A stretch of DNA of 64,000 bases, from the NCBI RefSeq assembly GCF_017497985.1, contig NZ_JAGDFV010000016.1:19337-83336 (forward strand), in the 5' to 3' direction. This document shows positions 35,085 through 43,553 of this stretch, piece after piece. Position 1 is the first letter of the stretch, and each line of letters starts with the position of its first letter. This DNA comes from Meiothermus sp. CFH 77666. Its GTDB lineage: Bacteria; Deinococcota; Deinococci; Deinococcales; Thermaceae. The notes beneath the pieces were generated by a model. It was given only the letters and a program-made list of their open reading frames with translations, ran no database searches and was not told the origin of the DNA. The translations under genes were made by a program, and so were the position numbers.

Positions 35085-36311
35085 ATGGCCATCGTCACGC
35101 CCCAAGCCATTCGCCAGGATTTTCCACTTCTGATGCGTCATCCCGATCTGGTCTACCTCAACTCGGCGGCCACCAGCCAAAAACCTGAAGTGGTCATCGA
35201 AACTGTCTCGCATTACTACCGGGAGCTCAATGCCAGCGTCCACCGGGGGGCCTACACCCTTTCGGTGCGGGCCAGCGAAGCTTATGAGCAGGCCCGCCGA
35301 ACCCTGGCCCGCTTTATTGGAGCCGACGAGGGCGAGATTATTTTTGTACGCAACACCACCGAGGCCCTCAACCTGGTGGCCTACGCCTGGGGGCTGCACA
35401 ACCTGCGGCCAGGCGACGAGATTCTGCTCACCGAGATGGAGCACCACGCCAACCTGGTGCCCTGGCACCTGGTCTCTGAGCGCACCGGGGCCAGGATCAA
35501 AGCCATTCCGCTGGGGCCGGATGGCCGCCTGGAGCTGGAGGCCCTGGACTCGCTCCTATCCCACCGGGTCAAGCTGGTGAGCGTGATGCAGGTTTCCAAT
35601 GTGCTGGGAACGGTTAATCCAGTGGCCGAAATCGCCCAGGCGGCCAAAGCCGTGGGAGCCCTGATGGTGGTGGACGGGGCCCAGTCGGCCCCCCACATGC
35701 CCGTGGATGTGCGGGCACTGGGAGCCGATTTCTACGCCTTTTCCGGGCACAAGATGCTGGGGCCCACCGGGGTGGGGGTGCTGTGGGGCCGCTACGAGGT
35801 GCTGGAAACCCTGGCCCCCTTTTTAGGGGGCGGCAGCATGATTCGAGAGGTGTATGTAGACCGCTCTACCTATACCCAGCCCCCGCAGCGCTTCGAGGCC
35901 GGAACCCCCGCGGTGGCCGAGGCCATTGGGCTGGCGGCGGCAGTGGACTATCTGGCCAGGCTGGGTATGGAAAGGGTATGGCAGCACGAACTCGAGCTGG
36001 TCTCTTACGCCCTCGCACGGCTGGACGAAGAACTACCCGAAGTACGCACCTTTGGACCCCGAGGCCCAGACCGGAGCGGCGTGATTCCCTTTGTGCTGGG
36101 CGATATTCACGCCCACGATGTGGCAACCGCCCTCGACCAGTACGGTATAGCCGTGCGGGCCGGGCACCACTGCGCCCAACCCCTGCACCGCAAGCTGGGC
36201 GTTCCCGCCACGGTGCGGGCCAGTTTTTACATCTACACCACCCAGGAAGACATTGACCGCTTCATCGAGGCGCTTAAGAGGGTGCGGGACTTCTTCAAAG
36301 ACTGGCTTTGA
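35085..36311 (+). CDS. sufS: cysteine desulfurase SufS
   Basis: A 408-aa PLP enzyme that takes sulfur from cysteine for Fe-S assembly. The PLP lysine is in SGHKMLGPTG, the catalytic cysteine in RAGHHCAQPL, and ASVHRGAYTLS and HHANLVPW are typical of group II (SufS/CsdA). The ATG at 35085 fits the TACCCT -10 six bases upstream; there is no Shine-Dalgarno sequence. Its partner sufU lies 1.9 kb downstream beyond an opposing ABC exporter gene, so the two are transcribed separately. Confidence 0.94.
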   Translation: MAIVTPQAIRQDFPLLMRHPDLVYLNSAATSQKPEVVIETVSHYYRELNASVHRGAYTLSVRASEAYEQARRTLARFIGADEGEIIFVRNTTEALNLVAYAWGLHNLRPGDEILLTEMEHHANLVPWHLVSERTGARIKAIPLGPDGRLELEALDSLLSHRVKLVSVMQVSNVLGTVNPVAEIAQAAKAVGALMVVDGAQSAPHMPVDVRALGADFYAFSGHKMLGPTGVGVLWGRYEVLETLAPFLGGGSMIREVYVDRSTYTQPPQRFEAGTPAVAEAIGLAAAVDYLARLGMERVWQHELELVSYALARLDEELPEVRTFGPRGPDRSGVIPFVLGDIHAHDVATALDQYGIAVRAGHHCAQPLHRKLGVPATVRASFYIYTTQEDIDRFIEALKRVRDFFKDWL

Positions 36312-36332
36312 AGGTCTCGAGCAAACCCCAAA

Positions 36333-38129
36333 TCATCCGGCGCCGGGCGCTTCCTCACGGAATTGCAGCTCGTAGAGGTCACGGTAAAGCCCGCCCTGCG
36401 CCAGCAGTGCCTCATGGGTGCCCTGCTGCACCACCTGCCCCTTCTCGAGCACCACGATTAGGTCGGCGGTTCGCACGGTGGAAAGCCGGTGGGCAATCAC
36501 AAAGGTCGTGCGGCCTTTCATCAGCTTGTCCAGGGCTTCTTGCACCAGCGCCTCGGACTCCGAGTCGAGCGAACTGGTGGCCTCGTCCAGAATCAAAATC
36601 CTGGGGTCTTTGAGCAGGGCCCGGGCGATGGCGATTCGCTGGCGCTGTCCGCCCGACAGCTTGACCCCACGTTCGCCCACAACGGTCTGATAGCCTTGCG
36701 GAAAAGCGCTGATGAACTCATGGGCGTTGGCGGCCTGGGCGGCCTCGATGATCTCGGCCTGGGTGGCCTGGGGTTTGCCGTAGCGGATATTTTCCTCGAT
36801 GGTGCCCGAGAAGAGCAGGGTTTCCTGCGGCACCAGGGCAATCTGCCCTCGCAAATCCAGCAGTCGTAGTTGTCGGATGTCTATCCCGTCCAGGGTAATG
36901 CGTCCCTGGGTCACATCGTAGAAGCGAGGTATCAGGGCAATCAGCGTGCTTTTACCGGCACCGCTGGGCCCTACCAGGGCCACCACCTGGCCGGGTCGGG
37001 CGCTCAGGCTGACGCCCCGCAGCACTTCCCCGCGTTCGTCGTAGGCGAAGTGGACGTCCTCCAGACGCACCTCGCCGCGCACCTGGCTCAACGGGTGGGG
37101 GTTCGTGGGTTCTTTCAGTTCAGATGGCGTATCCAGAAGCTCGAATATACGGCTGCTGGCGCCCAGAGCACTCTGCACCTGGCTCCAGATGCCGGCCAGG
37201 GTGCCCACGCTGGCGGCCACGTTGAAGGCATACAAAATAAAAGAAACCAGCTGACCGGGGGTGATTTCGCCCAGCGAGACCAGCCGCCCTCCATACCAGA
37301 AGATGAGGCCCAGGGCACTAAAGATGGTGAAGAACACCACCCCACTCAGCCCAGACGATACCAGCGCCCGCCGCAGGGCGGTACGGAAGGACTCGCCTAT
37401 CAAGCGGCTATAGCGTTCGGCCTCGAGCTTTTCCGCCGTAAACGACTGCACCACCCGGATGCCGCTGATGGACTCCTCGGCGCGGGCATTGGCCTCGGCT
37501 ATCTTGTCCTGGAAAGCCTTACTCATACGCCGGATGATGCGCCCAAGCACAATGGCCACCAGGATTACCAGCGGAACCACCGCCAGAATGAAGCTCGAGA
37601 GCTTCCAGTTGGTGACGAAAAGGATGGTCAGCGTGGCAGCAAACATCAAGGGGGTGGTGAAAAGCTGCACCAGGGCGTTGGAGGCGACCCCCTGTACGGT
37701 GGCGACGTCCGAGGTCAGGCGGCTGGTGATATCGCCGGTTTTGTGGTTCTCGAAGAAGCGCGGAGAAAGGGTGAGCAGGTGGCTGAACAGGTTGCGCCGC
37801 AGGTCGGCTACCACCCCCTCGCCGGCGCGGGCGAAGAGATAACTTTGCAGCCCACTAAAAAGGGCCTGTCCGGCAAAGACCCCTATCAGCAGCAGAGTGT
37901 AGCGGTCAATCTGCCCCAGGTTGCCCTGCTCGAAAATGGAGGCGTCGAGCATCCGGCTAACCAATTGCGGAAAGGCCAGGAAAAAGCCTGTGGAAATGAG
38001 GCTCGCCACGCCTGCAAGTAGCAGGCCCAGTCGGTAGGGCCGGGTGTAAGCCAACAGGCGACCCAACTGACGGAAATCGCCTTTAGGGGCTTTATCTGAA
38101 GGGGAATTGGCGCGAAATACGGGTCGCAT
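36333..38129 (-). CDS. ABC exporter, fused permease and ATPase (MsbA/LmrA type)
   Basis: A 598-aa half-transporter that should dimerise in the inner membrane. The N-terminal 320 residues contain six membrane helices; the ATPase has Walker A GPSGAGKST, signature LSGGQRQR, Walker B ILILDEATSSLDSE and the H-loop IAHRLST. Family members export lipids, peptides or drugs; the substrate is unknown. It opposes sufS (22-base gap) and diverges from sufU. Confidence 0.93.
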   Translation of the reverse strand: MRPVFRANSPSDKAPKGDFRQLGRLLAYTRPYRLGLLLAGVASLISTGFFLAFPQLVSRMLDASIFEQGNLGQIDRYTLLLIGVFAGQALFSGLQSYLFARAGEGVVADLRRNLFSHLLTLSPRFFENHKTGDITSRLTSDVATVQGVASNALVQLFTTPLMFAATLTILFVTNWKLSSFILAVVPLVILVAIVLGRIIRRMSKAFQDKIAEANARAEESISGIRVVQSFTAEKLEAERYSRLIGESFRTALRRALVSSGLSGVVFFTIFSALGLIFWYGGRLVSLGEITPGQLVSFILYAFNVAASVGTLAGIWSQVQSALGASSRIFELLDTPSELKEPTNPHPLSQVRGEVRLEDVHFAYDERGEVLRGVSLSARPGQVVALVGPSGAGKSTLIALIPRFYDVTQGRITLDGIDIRQLRLLDLRGQIALVPQETLLFSGTIEENIRYGKPQATQAEIIEAAQAANAHEFISAFPQGYQTVVGERGVKLSGGQRQRIAIARALLKDPRILILDEATSSLDSESEALVQEALDKLMKGRTTFVIAHRLSTVRTADLIVVLEKGQVVQQGTHEALLAQGGLYRDLYELQFREEAPGAG

Positions 38130-38201
38130 ACTGGTTGTTAGTCTGCCCTACCAGGTAGATGGGCATTGTGCGCTGTGTCCGGATGCCTTGCCTGCGGGCT
38201 T

Positions 38202-38207
38202 TACAAT
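38202..38207 (+). promoter_or_regulatory. leaderless -10 element of sufU
   Basis: TACAAT, 7 bases, then ATG at 38215. It decides the sufU start over the earlier in-frame ATG at 38206, which overlaps the -10 itself. Confidence 0.6.
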
Positions 38208-38214
38208 GAAGGCC

Positions 38215-38664
38215 ATGAGCCTCCTGGATGAGCTATACAAAGAAATCATCCTGCGCCACTACAAATCGCCCCACAACTATGGCCCCCTGGACTCGGCCAA
38301 TGTGCGGGTGAAGGGCGACAACCCTTCCTGTGGCGACCAGATCGAGCTAATGGTTCAGACGGATGGGAACCACATAACAGACCTTCGTTTTCAGGGACAG
38401 GGCTGTGCCATCTCCCAGGCTTCGGCCTCGCTGATGACCGACCTGGTCAAGGGTAAATCCTGGCCCGAGGCGCTGGCGCTGGAACAACAGTTCAAGGCCA
38501 TGATTGTGGACGGAGCCGCGCCCACCCCTGAACTGGGCGACCTGGCGGCGCTGTCCGGAGTACACAAGCTCGCAGCCCGGGTCAAGTGCGCTACCCTGGC
38601 CTGGAATGCCCTGGAACAAGCGGCCCATCAGGCGGGTGCGCTACCGCGAGAACCAAAACCATAG
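38215..38664 (+). CDS. sufU: Fe-S assembly sulfur acceptor SufU
   Basis: A 149-aa IscU-fold protein of the SufU type. It has the three cysteines (NPSCGD, GQGCAIS, RVKCATL) and the Asp after the first, which bind zinc and accept sulfur from SufS. The GDQ and SQASASLMTD segments are typical. The start at 38215 is set by the TACAAT element. A strong terminator overlaps its stop. Confidence 0.94.
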   Translation: MSLLDELYKEIILRHYKSPHNYGPLDSANVRVKGDNPSCGDQIELMVQTDGNHITDLRFQGQGCAISQASASLMTDLVKGKSWPEALALEQQFKAMIVDGAAPTPELGDLAALSGVHKLAARVKCATLAWNALEQAAHQAGALPREPKP

Positions 38665-38690
38665 CCCAGGGAACTCTTCCCTGGGCTTCT
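38663..38690 (+). terminator. terminator of sufU
   Basis: AGCCCAGGGA pairs with TCCCTGGGCT around a 5-base loop, followed by TCTTC. It begins within the sufU stop codon and also faces the end of folE2. Confidence 0.75.
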
Positions 38691-38709
38691 TCGCAAGGTT
38701 CTGGATTCA

Positions 38710-39741
38710 CTAACAAACTAGAGTGCTGAAATCGTTGAAGTCGGCGCGGAATCCGCCGGGTACACCCCTGGCAATCACCGAGACGGCATCGTGGGAGTGG
38801 AGGCTCTCGAGGTGTGAGCAGGCTGCCTGAAAGTCGTGGATACGGGGGTCACGGACAAGCTGCTCGTAGATCAAACGGGCGGCATCTTCCACAAACTTCA
38901 CGTAGGCACCATTAAGCTCGGCGAAGGCTTGCTCATCCTCGCGCTTGACCATGACCTGAGTCTCGGTTTTGAGAGCCTCGCGGGCATGCCGAACCAGGTC
39001 TTCCAGGTGCAAGGAGGTATCGGGGGCCACTTCGACCTTGATGCGGGCCTTGGAGCGCTGGCTGTGCGGGATGGCGTAGGCACCCCGGTTGTCGCGGGCG
39101 TGCTCGGCCAGCTCGGCGGAGCAGGGGCAGGCCGAAGAGTAAACGAAGTCCAGCTCGACAAAGCGGCGTATGCGCCCGTTTTCTTCAATGGCTGCCTCGT
39201 AGCTGCCGTTGTAGTACTGGTAGCCTTCCAGCCCTGAGCGCAGCGCAGACACCAGCATCGGGTAGCTGAAGCTGACCTTGACCCGCGCTGTGAGGCTGTC
39301 GAGGGTGCTCCGGTAGTCCTGTACGATCTGGGCCAGGGTGTCGAGACTGAAGACCTCGTCTTTGTAGGCGTAGAAGGTGCGAATAATGCGGCTCATGTTG
39401 ATGCCCTTGAGGTCGGCCTCTAGCGAGACCGTGCCGGTGACGCGGGCCTCGAGGGTCAGGGCTTCGCCCTGGGGCGTGGCAAACTTGAGTGGCAGCTTGA
39501 AGCCCGAAATACCCACCTGCTGGATGGCCACATTAGCCCCTTCTACCGAGTTCACGGTCTCGGTCATGTCGGGCAGGCTGGCTTTGTAGGCGTCGTCGGG
39601 CTGGAAATCCGCGTCGTAATAGCGAGTGATAACGGGTTCAGCGCCATCGGTGTTGTGAAACAGATAGGCTTTCTTGCCGCCGTTTTTGTCCAGTTTGGGA
39701 AGGGGTAGATCGAGGATTTGCTTGTTGTCGTAGCTAAGCAA
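38710..39741 (-). CDS. folE2: GTP cyclohydrolase IB (FolE2/MptA family)
   Basis: A 343-aa metal-flexible GTP cyclohydrolase that makes dihydroneopterin triphosphate for folate (and tetrahydropterins). FolE2 hallmarks are present: [28 protein letters not shown] with the metal cysteine, and [11 protein letters not shown]. The start is TTG with GGAG 6 bases upstream. The 5' region can form two hairpins. A Nudix hydrolase and an SDR reductase encoded upstream on the same strand could belong to the same pathway. Confidence 0.93.
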   Translation of the reverse strand: MLSYDNKQILDLPLPKLDKNGGKKAYLFHNTDGAEPVITRYYDADFQPDDAYKASLPDMTETVNSVEGANVAIQQVGISGFKLPLKFATPQGEALTLEARVTGTVSLEADLKGINMSRIIRTFYAYKDEVFSLDTLAQIVQDYRSTLDSLTARVKVSFSYPMLVSALRSGLEGYQYYNGSYEAAIEENGRIRRFVELDFVYSSACPCSAELAEHARDNRGAYAIPHSQRSKARIKVEVAPDTSLHLEDLVRHAREALKTETQVMVKREDEQAFAELNGAYVKFVEDAARLIYEQLVRDPRIHDFQAACSHLESLHSHDAVSVIARGVPGGFRADFNDFSTLVC

Positions 39742-39756
39742 GGGGGTCTCCTTTTT

Positions 39757-39855
39757 CCGTCAGCAACCTCGAGCAGTCTGACGGCTATGCAAAGTGAAGA
39801 GAGATTCCGGATAAAGCCCCCAAACCACCTCCCTTCCGACTGGCTCAGGGGCTTT
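39757..39855 (-). promoter_or_regulatory. structured leader upstream of folE2
   Basis: Two hairpins on the minus strand before the TTG start. AAAGCCCC pairs with GGGGCTTT (39855-39813) around a purine-rich loop, then CCGTCAG pairs with CTGACGG (39784-39757), followed by AAAAAGGAG, which contains the ribosome-binding site. It is not a terminator because A residues, not U, follow. It matches no riboswitch I know. Confidence 0.4.
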
Positions 39856-40023
39856 GCGCTGGTGAGTATTCCAGCGTCCTATAGAGTATGCCACCTTATA
39901 CAAAATATGAACGTAACCTGGACACTTGTTTTTGAAAAAAGCTGATTGGTATGGTCAGTGCGCTTGATTACCAAAAAGGTAGGCAAACTGAATGAGCTGT
40001 GTGTCAGGTGCAACCTGTATAAA

Positions 40024-40267
40024 TTACAGCGTCGTATAGATGTCCGTACACCTCCGGGTTTCGAGAGGGATTGACATAGAGCCCCCTCCCTACCACGTAG
40101 GGAGGGTGGGGGAGGGTATTGGGTGAGGCCCCCAACCGCCAGGTTACGCAAAGTCGCTGCTCAGCAACCCCACCTAACCTCCCCCACACGGTAGGGGAGG
40201 AACGAAAAGGTTTCTGCTACGGCTTTTGCAATGGACACTTTGTACGGGTATTTATCCAACTGTGTAA
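40024..40267. repeat. dispersed repeat, family B, copy 1 (MITE-like)
   Basis: About 244 bp with imperfect terminal inverted repeats: TTACAGCG...GTCCGTACA on the left and TGTACGGG...CTGTGTAA on the right. The core (GGGAGGGTATTGGGTGAGGC, CGCTGCTCAGCAACCCC, CCTAACCTCCC, GAGGAACGAAAAGG) recurs near 53101-53330. No open frame. Confidence 0.65.
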
Positions 40268-40426
40268 TAAAAGCCCAGAAGGCTGTCTTTTTGAATCCCA
40301 GAGCACACCCATCCCTTTGGTCGACGAAAAAGCGTCTCCCGTTCCAAGGGGCGATATCGCCCTCCGCTACGCGGATAACTCTGGTCGGGTTGGTTCGTAA
40401 CTATTCGGCAACGAACCAACCGAATC
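40268..40426. repeat. dispersed repeat, family C, copy 1
   Basis: Shares TTTTGAATCCCAGAGCACAC, CCCTTTGGTCG and CGAAAAAGCGTCTCCCG with 48345-48456. It ends in a perfect 11-bp hairpin, GGTTGGTTCGT with ACGAACCAACC, close to the 3' end of the SDR gene, where it could act as its terminator. Confidence 0.65.
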
Positions 40427-40431
40427 TGAGA

Positions 40432-41145
40432 TTACAGATTCCAGCCACCCGCCACCTCGAGAACCTGTCCGGTGAGGTAAGCACTCGATTCGTCCACGAA
40501 GAACAGCACTGCTTTGGCCAGCTCCTCCAGCCGTGCCAGGCGGCCTATAGGAATCTCGTCCAGGGGCTTTGAAACGGAGTTCTCGGCTACCCCCGGCGAG
40601 ACCACGTTCACCGTCACGCCTTTGGCCGCCAGGCGTTTGGCCAGTGACTTGCTGTAGATAATCAGTCCGGTTTTGGCAATCACATAAGGGGTAATGTTCG
40701 GACGGGCCAGCAAATTCTGCGCCCCGGCAAAGCCGATGTTCACTACCCGCCCATAGCCGGTTGCGCTCAGGTAGGGGAGGGCTGATTGGGTCAGGTAAAA
40801 CGGCGCGTTGAGGTTGGAGTCGAGCATCCCATGCCACTCCTCGGGGGTCAGCGTTTCGAGCGGTTTTTTGAGGTAGTCGCCCACGTTGTTGACCAGCACC
40901 TGCAAGCCGCCGAGCTGTTCGGCCACGCTGTGAATCAAGCGCTGTGCTTCCTGCGCCTGGGTGATATCTGCCGCTACCTTGATGGCCCGCACCCCTAACG
41001 CCTGGGCCGCCTGGCGGGTGCGCTCGGCCTCGTTCTCGCTCTGGCGGTAGTGCACGGCCACATCAAAGCCTTTTTCGGCCAGAGCTAGCAAAATGGCGCG
41101 CCCGATGCCTTTGGCCGAGCCGGTTACCAGCGCGACCTTGCTCAC
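40432..41145 (-). CDS. short-chain dehydrogenase/reductase
   Basis: A 237-aa Rossmann-fold reductase. The cofactor loop is TGSAKGIGRA, with NNVG near residue 87 and the catalytic YxxxK as YVIAK. The usual catalytic Ser after VVNIG is Phe here (NIGFAG), with a small insertion before the Tyr, so chemistry may differ from FabG. Its start overlaps the Nudix stop by 4 bases and folE2 lies downstream, so a pterin reductase role (FolM/PTR1-like) is one possibility; this is inference from position. Confidence 0.85.
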   Translation of the reverse strand: MSKVALVTGSAKGIGRAILLALAEKGFDVAVHYRQSENEAERTRQAAQALGVRAIKVAADITQAQEAQRLIHSVAEQLGGLQVLVNNVGDYLKKPLETLTPEEWHGMLDSNLNAPFYLTQSALPYLSATGYGRVVNIGFAGAQNLLARPNITPYVIAKTGLIIYSKSLAKRLAAKGVTVNVVSPGVAENSVSKPLDEIPIGRLARLEELAKAVLFFVDESSAYLTGQVLEVAGGWNL

Positions 41146-41555
41146 GGATTCTCCCTCTGAAACTTTTCAATCAGGGTACGGGTGATGTTGTTCAGGGGGT
41201 ACCGTAGGGCTTCCTCCGGGGTTACCCAGGCCCACTCGAGGATTTCCTCGTTGGGGGTAATGGTCTCAACCCGGCTTTCGGCGTAGTAGTTGATGAACAA
41301 AAAATGCAGGGGCTTGTAAAACTGCGGGTCGAACACCCCCTCTAACAGCATGGCGTAGCGGATGTTGTAAAGCTCGAGGCCCACCTCTTCTTGAAATTCC
41401 CGTTGCAGGGCCTTTTCCAGCGGTTCTCCCCACTCAATTTTGCCCCCTGGTACGCCCCACAAGCCCTGCCACTTGGTGGTCTTGACAATCAGCACCCGGC
41501 CCGAAGGCCCCTTCACCAGGGCCCCCACGGTGGGAATCGGATATCTGGACTCCAT
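41142..41555 (-). CDS. Nudix hydrolase
   Basis: A 137-aa Nudix enzyme with a complete box: GG, then KIEWGE, seven residues, and REFQEEVGL. The substrate is unknown. It is translationally coupled to the SDR gene and upstream of folE2; some Nudix proteins remove pyrophosphate from dihydroneopterin triphosphate, so a folate role is conceivable but unproven. Confidence 0.9.
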   Translation of the reverse strand: MESRYPIPTVGALVKGPSGRVLIVKTTKWQGLWGVPGGKIEWGEPLEKALQREFQEEVGLELYNIRYAMLLEGVFDPQFYKPLHFLFINYYAESRVETITPNEEILEWAWVTPEEALRYPLNNITRTLIEKFQRENP

Positions 41556-41658
41556 ACAGCAACCTTCAGGCTACGCAGCTAAGCGGGATGAAAAGGTGCT
41601 GGAGGTTAACATGGGCCGGAAAAGGGAAAGCCAAAAGCCAGGAGGCCTCGAGCCCCAA

Positions 41659-42378
41659 CTAATTCTGTAGCTCCTTGTAAACCGCATAGACCCGTCCCCC
41701 TTTGGGGTAGGCCTCGAGGCTGTACAGCACGCTATGGTTGGGGAGGGCGGTTTTGGTTTTTTGCGGTAAGCCGGTCTCGAAGGCTATTACCAGGGGGTCG
41801 TTGCGGCGAAAGCCGGTGCCCCGGCTCACCCGGTCCAATAGGCGGGGGTGCTTGGCGCTGAAATAGACCCGCAGGGGTTTGCTACCTGCCATCAGCACAA
41901 TTGAGGGGGTAGGGCCGCGCTCGGCCAGCGCGATAATCACCACCTCCTCCGAGACCTGGTGCAACTCGGCCAGCTCGGGCACCAGCCGGGGGATCTGGCC
42001 CTTTTTGGCCAGGGCCGCGTCCACCACCTCGCCGGGCAGGAGCATCTCGGCGGCGCCCAGGTTGCAGAGGGCCTCGAGCTCTTTTTCCAGTTCCTGTCCC
42101 GCGTAGGCTTCGTGCAGGTCGGAGAGCAGGTCGTTGTCCTGCTGGATCAGCACGTGCATCACCTCATGGGCCAGGGTAAAGCGCTGGCGTTTAGGGGGGG
42201 AGTCCTGGTCAATCAGAATATGGTTCTGCTCCGGCACCAGGGCCCCAAACTTGCCCGCCGGCAGCTTGCCATAGGAGAGGCTCGCGCCAATGCCTCCGGC
42301 CAGCCGTTCGGGGGTTAGGGGGGCGTGGGCCTTGCGGTAGCCCCGCGCCAGCTCGATTACTCTGGGTCTTAAGTCCAT
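41659..42378 (-). CDS. ImmA/IrrE-family metallopeptidase
   Basis: A 239-aa zinc peptidase of the IrrE/PprI family. HEVMH (residues 71-75) gives the two His ligands and catalytic Glu, and a downstream Glu in the ELEALCN region is a likely third ligand. In Deinococcus, IrrE cleaves the repressor DdrO after DNA damage. It is shorter than D. radiodurans IrrE but keeps about 80 residues after the peptidase core. It lies 22 bases after a GyrI-like gene, and ddrO is 0.7 kb upstream on the same strand, so it is the obvious DdrO protease candidate. Confidence 0.9.
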   Translation of the reverse strand: MDLRPRVIELARGYRKAHAPLTPERLAGGIGASLSYGKLPAGKFGALVPEQNHILIDQDSPPKRQRFTLAHEVMHVLIQQDNDLLSDLHEAYAGQELEKELEALCNLGAAEMLLPGEVVDAALAKKGQIPRLVPELAELHQVSEEVVIIALAERGPTPSIVLMAGSKPLRVYFSAKHPRLLDRVSRGTGFRRNDPLVIAFETGLPQKTKTALPNHSVLYSLEAYPKGGRVYAVYKELQN

Positions 42379-42400
42379 GTGCTCAGCCTGCTTTCCTGCC

Positions 42401-42871
42401 TTACCGGATAGCTACAAAAACCGAAACCCGCAGGCTGTTTTCGTGAACTTCGTAATCGAATGTATAGGCCCGCTGGGGTGCGCCGGGCTGCTCAAAATAG
42501 GCATGGATCTCGTGCCAGGCCTGAGTCACCGAGCCCGGCCTGGGCCCTTCAGCGGTGAACATCAAATACCTTCCTGCCGGTACGTTCAGGCCGCTCAAAC
42601 CCACCGGCACGTCGTCCTGCCCAATCACCTGGTAGCCCAGCAGCACCGAAAATGGGCCCTCCGAGCCGCTTTCATAGTTGTAGTAGACCACAAAGGGCTT
42701 ACCCTTGGCCAGGCGCTTGGGAATCAGGAGCTCGAGCTCTCCGCGCTCAATCTTTTCCCACAAAGCCGGGATTTTAGCCGTTTGGGAACTGGCTTCGGCC
42801 ACTCGGCTGGTACGAGCCTCGTAGCCCGCTACAAAAAAGCCAGACTCCGAAGTGCGAACAGGCTTGCCCAT
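42401..42871 (-). CDS. GyrI-like / effector-binding-domain protein
   Basis: A 156-aa stand-alone domain like the GyrI/SOUL-type small-molecule binders at the end of AraC and MerR regulators: GYEARTSR, the IPALWEKI motif, VVYYNYESGSEGPFSVLLGYQ, VPAGRYLMFTAEG and FDYEVHE. It has no DNA-binding part. The ATG at 42871 was chosen because TAAGAT lies 7 bases before it. It precedes the IrrE-like gene by 22 bases and is likely co-transcribed; it might sense a ligand or inhibit a partner, but this is unknown. Confidence 0.78.
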   Translation of the reverse strand: MGKPVRTSESGFFVAGYEARTSRVAEASSQTAKIPALWEKIERGELELLIPKRLAKGKPFVVYYNYESGSEGPFSVLLGYQVIGQDDVPVGLSGLNVPAGRYLMFTAEGPRPGSVTQAWHEIHAYFEQPGAPQRAYTFDYEVHENSLRVSVFVAIR

Positions 42872-42878
42872 AGCCTTC

Positions 42879-42884
42879 ATCTTA
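42879..42884 (-). promoter_or_regulatory. leaderless -10 element of the GyrI-like/irrE operon
   Basis: TAAGAT on the minus strand, 7 bases before the ATG at 42871, the near-leaderless pattern seen elsewhere in the window. Confidence 0.5.
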
Positions 42885-43002
42885 TGCGGATCTCGAATCA
42901 CTATGTGACAGCGCTCCCCCGTCGGCGGCCCTGATCAGCAGGCTGCACGTCTGGAAGGAGGTTACCAAGGCTGTTGTTGTACGCTCGCCTTGCTCGGGGC
43001 AC

Positions 43003-43036
43003 AAAAAAAGCCGTCGGCCTCTCAGCCTTCGGCTTT
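43003..43036 (-). terminator. terminator of ddrO
   Basis: On the minus strand, AAAGCCG pairs with CGGCTTT with an inner AGGCT/AGGCC pairing, followed by a T tract. It separates ddrO from the GyrI-like/irrE operon. Confidence 0.75.
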
Positions 43037-43053
43037 GGGCTTTTGGCCTTCGG

Positions 43054-43446
43054 CTAACCTTCCAGCACCCGCTTGAGGTGCAGGAAGATCTCGTACCAGT
43101 CGCGCTTGGACTCCGGGCGCTTGCCGCGCAACTCGATGCGGGCCAGGGTGCGCTGCCACTCCGGGGTGATTTCGGCCCCCAGGGTGGGGTCGGCAATCAG
43201 CTCGGCCAGGCCCTTGGGCAGCGAGGCTTCGGTGCGCTCCCCGTAGAAGTCTACCGGGGCCAGCAGATCGTTGACCGTTACGTTGTAGGAGCCGGCCAGG
43301 GTTTGCAGGGTGTCAAGGGAGGGGTTGGTGCGGCCCCGCTCGAGGTCGGACAGATAGGGCACGGAAAGCCCACTCTTCTCGGACAAATCCTTCAGGCGCC
43401 AGCCCTGTTGGCTGCGCAGTTCGCGGAGACGTTCGGCTAGTGTCAT
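43054..43446 (-). CDS. ddrO: DdrO-type XRE repressor of the radiation/desiccation response
   Basis: A 130-aa Xre-family regulator closely resembling Deinococcus DdrO along its length: [35 protein letters not shown], the [15 protein letters not shown] segment and RIELRGKRP...[11 protein letters not shown]. In Deinococcus, IrrE cuts DdrO between Leu106 and Arg107, abolishing dimerisation; here Leu106-Arg107 is in the same RIEL-RGKR context. The ATG at 43446 gives the family length. It diverges from a 102-aa gene whose promoter carries a perfect DdrO-type operator, and an IrrE-like protease is encoded nearby. Confidence 0.93.
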   Translation of the reverse strand: MTLAERLRELRSQQGWRLKDLSEKSGLSVPYLSDLERGRTNPSLDTLQTLAGSYNVTVNDLLAPVDFYGERTEASLPKGLAELIADPTLGAEITPEWQRTLARIELRGKRPESKRDWYEIFLHLKRVLEG

Positions 43447-43522
43447 GGTTCTGACGGTAGCATAAAATGTTTCTACGGTCAAGACGTAATGTCCCGCTCG
43501 GGTATTGCGTTATGCAGATAGA

Positions 43523-43539
43523 TTATGCTAACATCATAA
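43523..43539 (+). promoter_or_regulatory. radiation/desiccation response motif (predicted DdrO operator)
   Basis: TTATGCTAACATCATAA matches the Deinococcus RDRM pattern TTATG-N2-A-N4-CATAA exactly, with perfect 5-bp arms and 7-bp spacing. It overlaps a possible -10 (TAACAT, with TTGCGT 18 bp upstream as -35) and ends 14 bases before the ATG at 43554, the right place for repression. A further TTATG half-site is at 43510-43514, and TTATGCTA occurs on the minus strand in the ddrO upstream region (near 43458-43465). Confidence 0.85.
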
Positions 43540-43553
43540 CGGGAGGCAAGCAC

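Noticed and set aside
39757..39784. folE2 leader hairpin as an intrinsic terminator
   Set aside because: On the folE2 strand the hairpin is followed by A residues and the ribosome-binding site, not a T tract.
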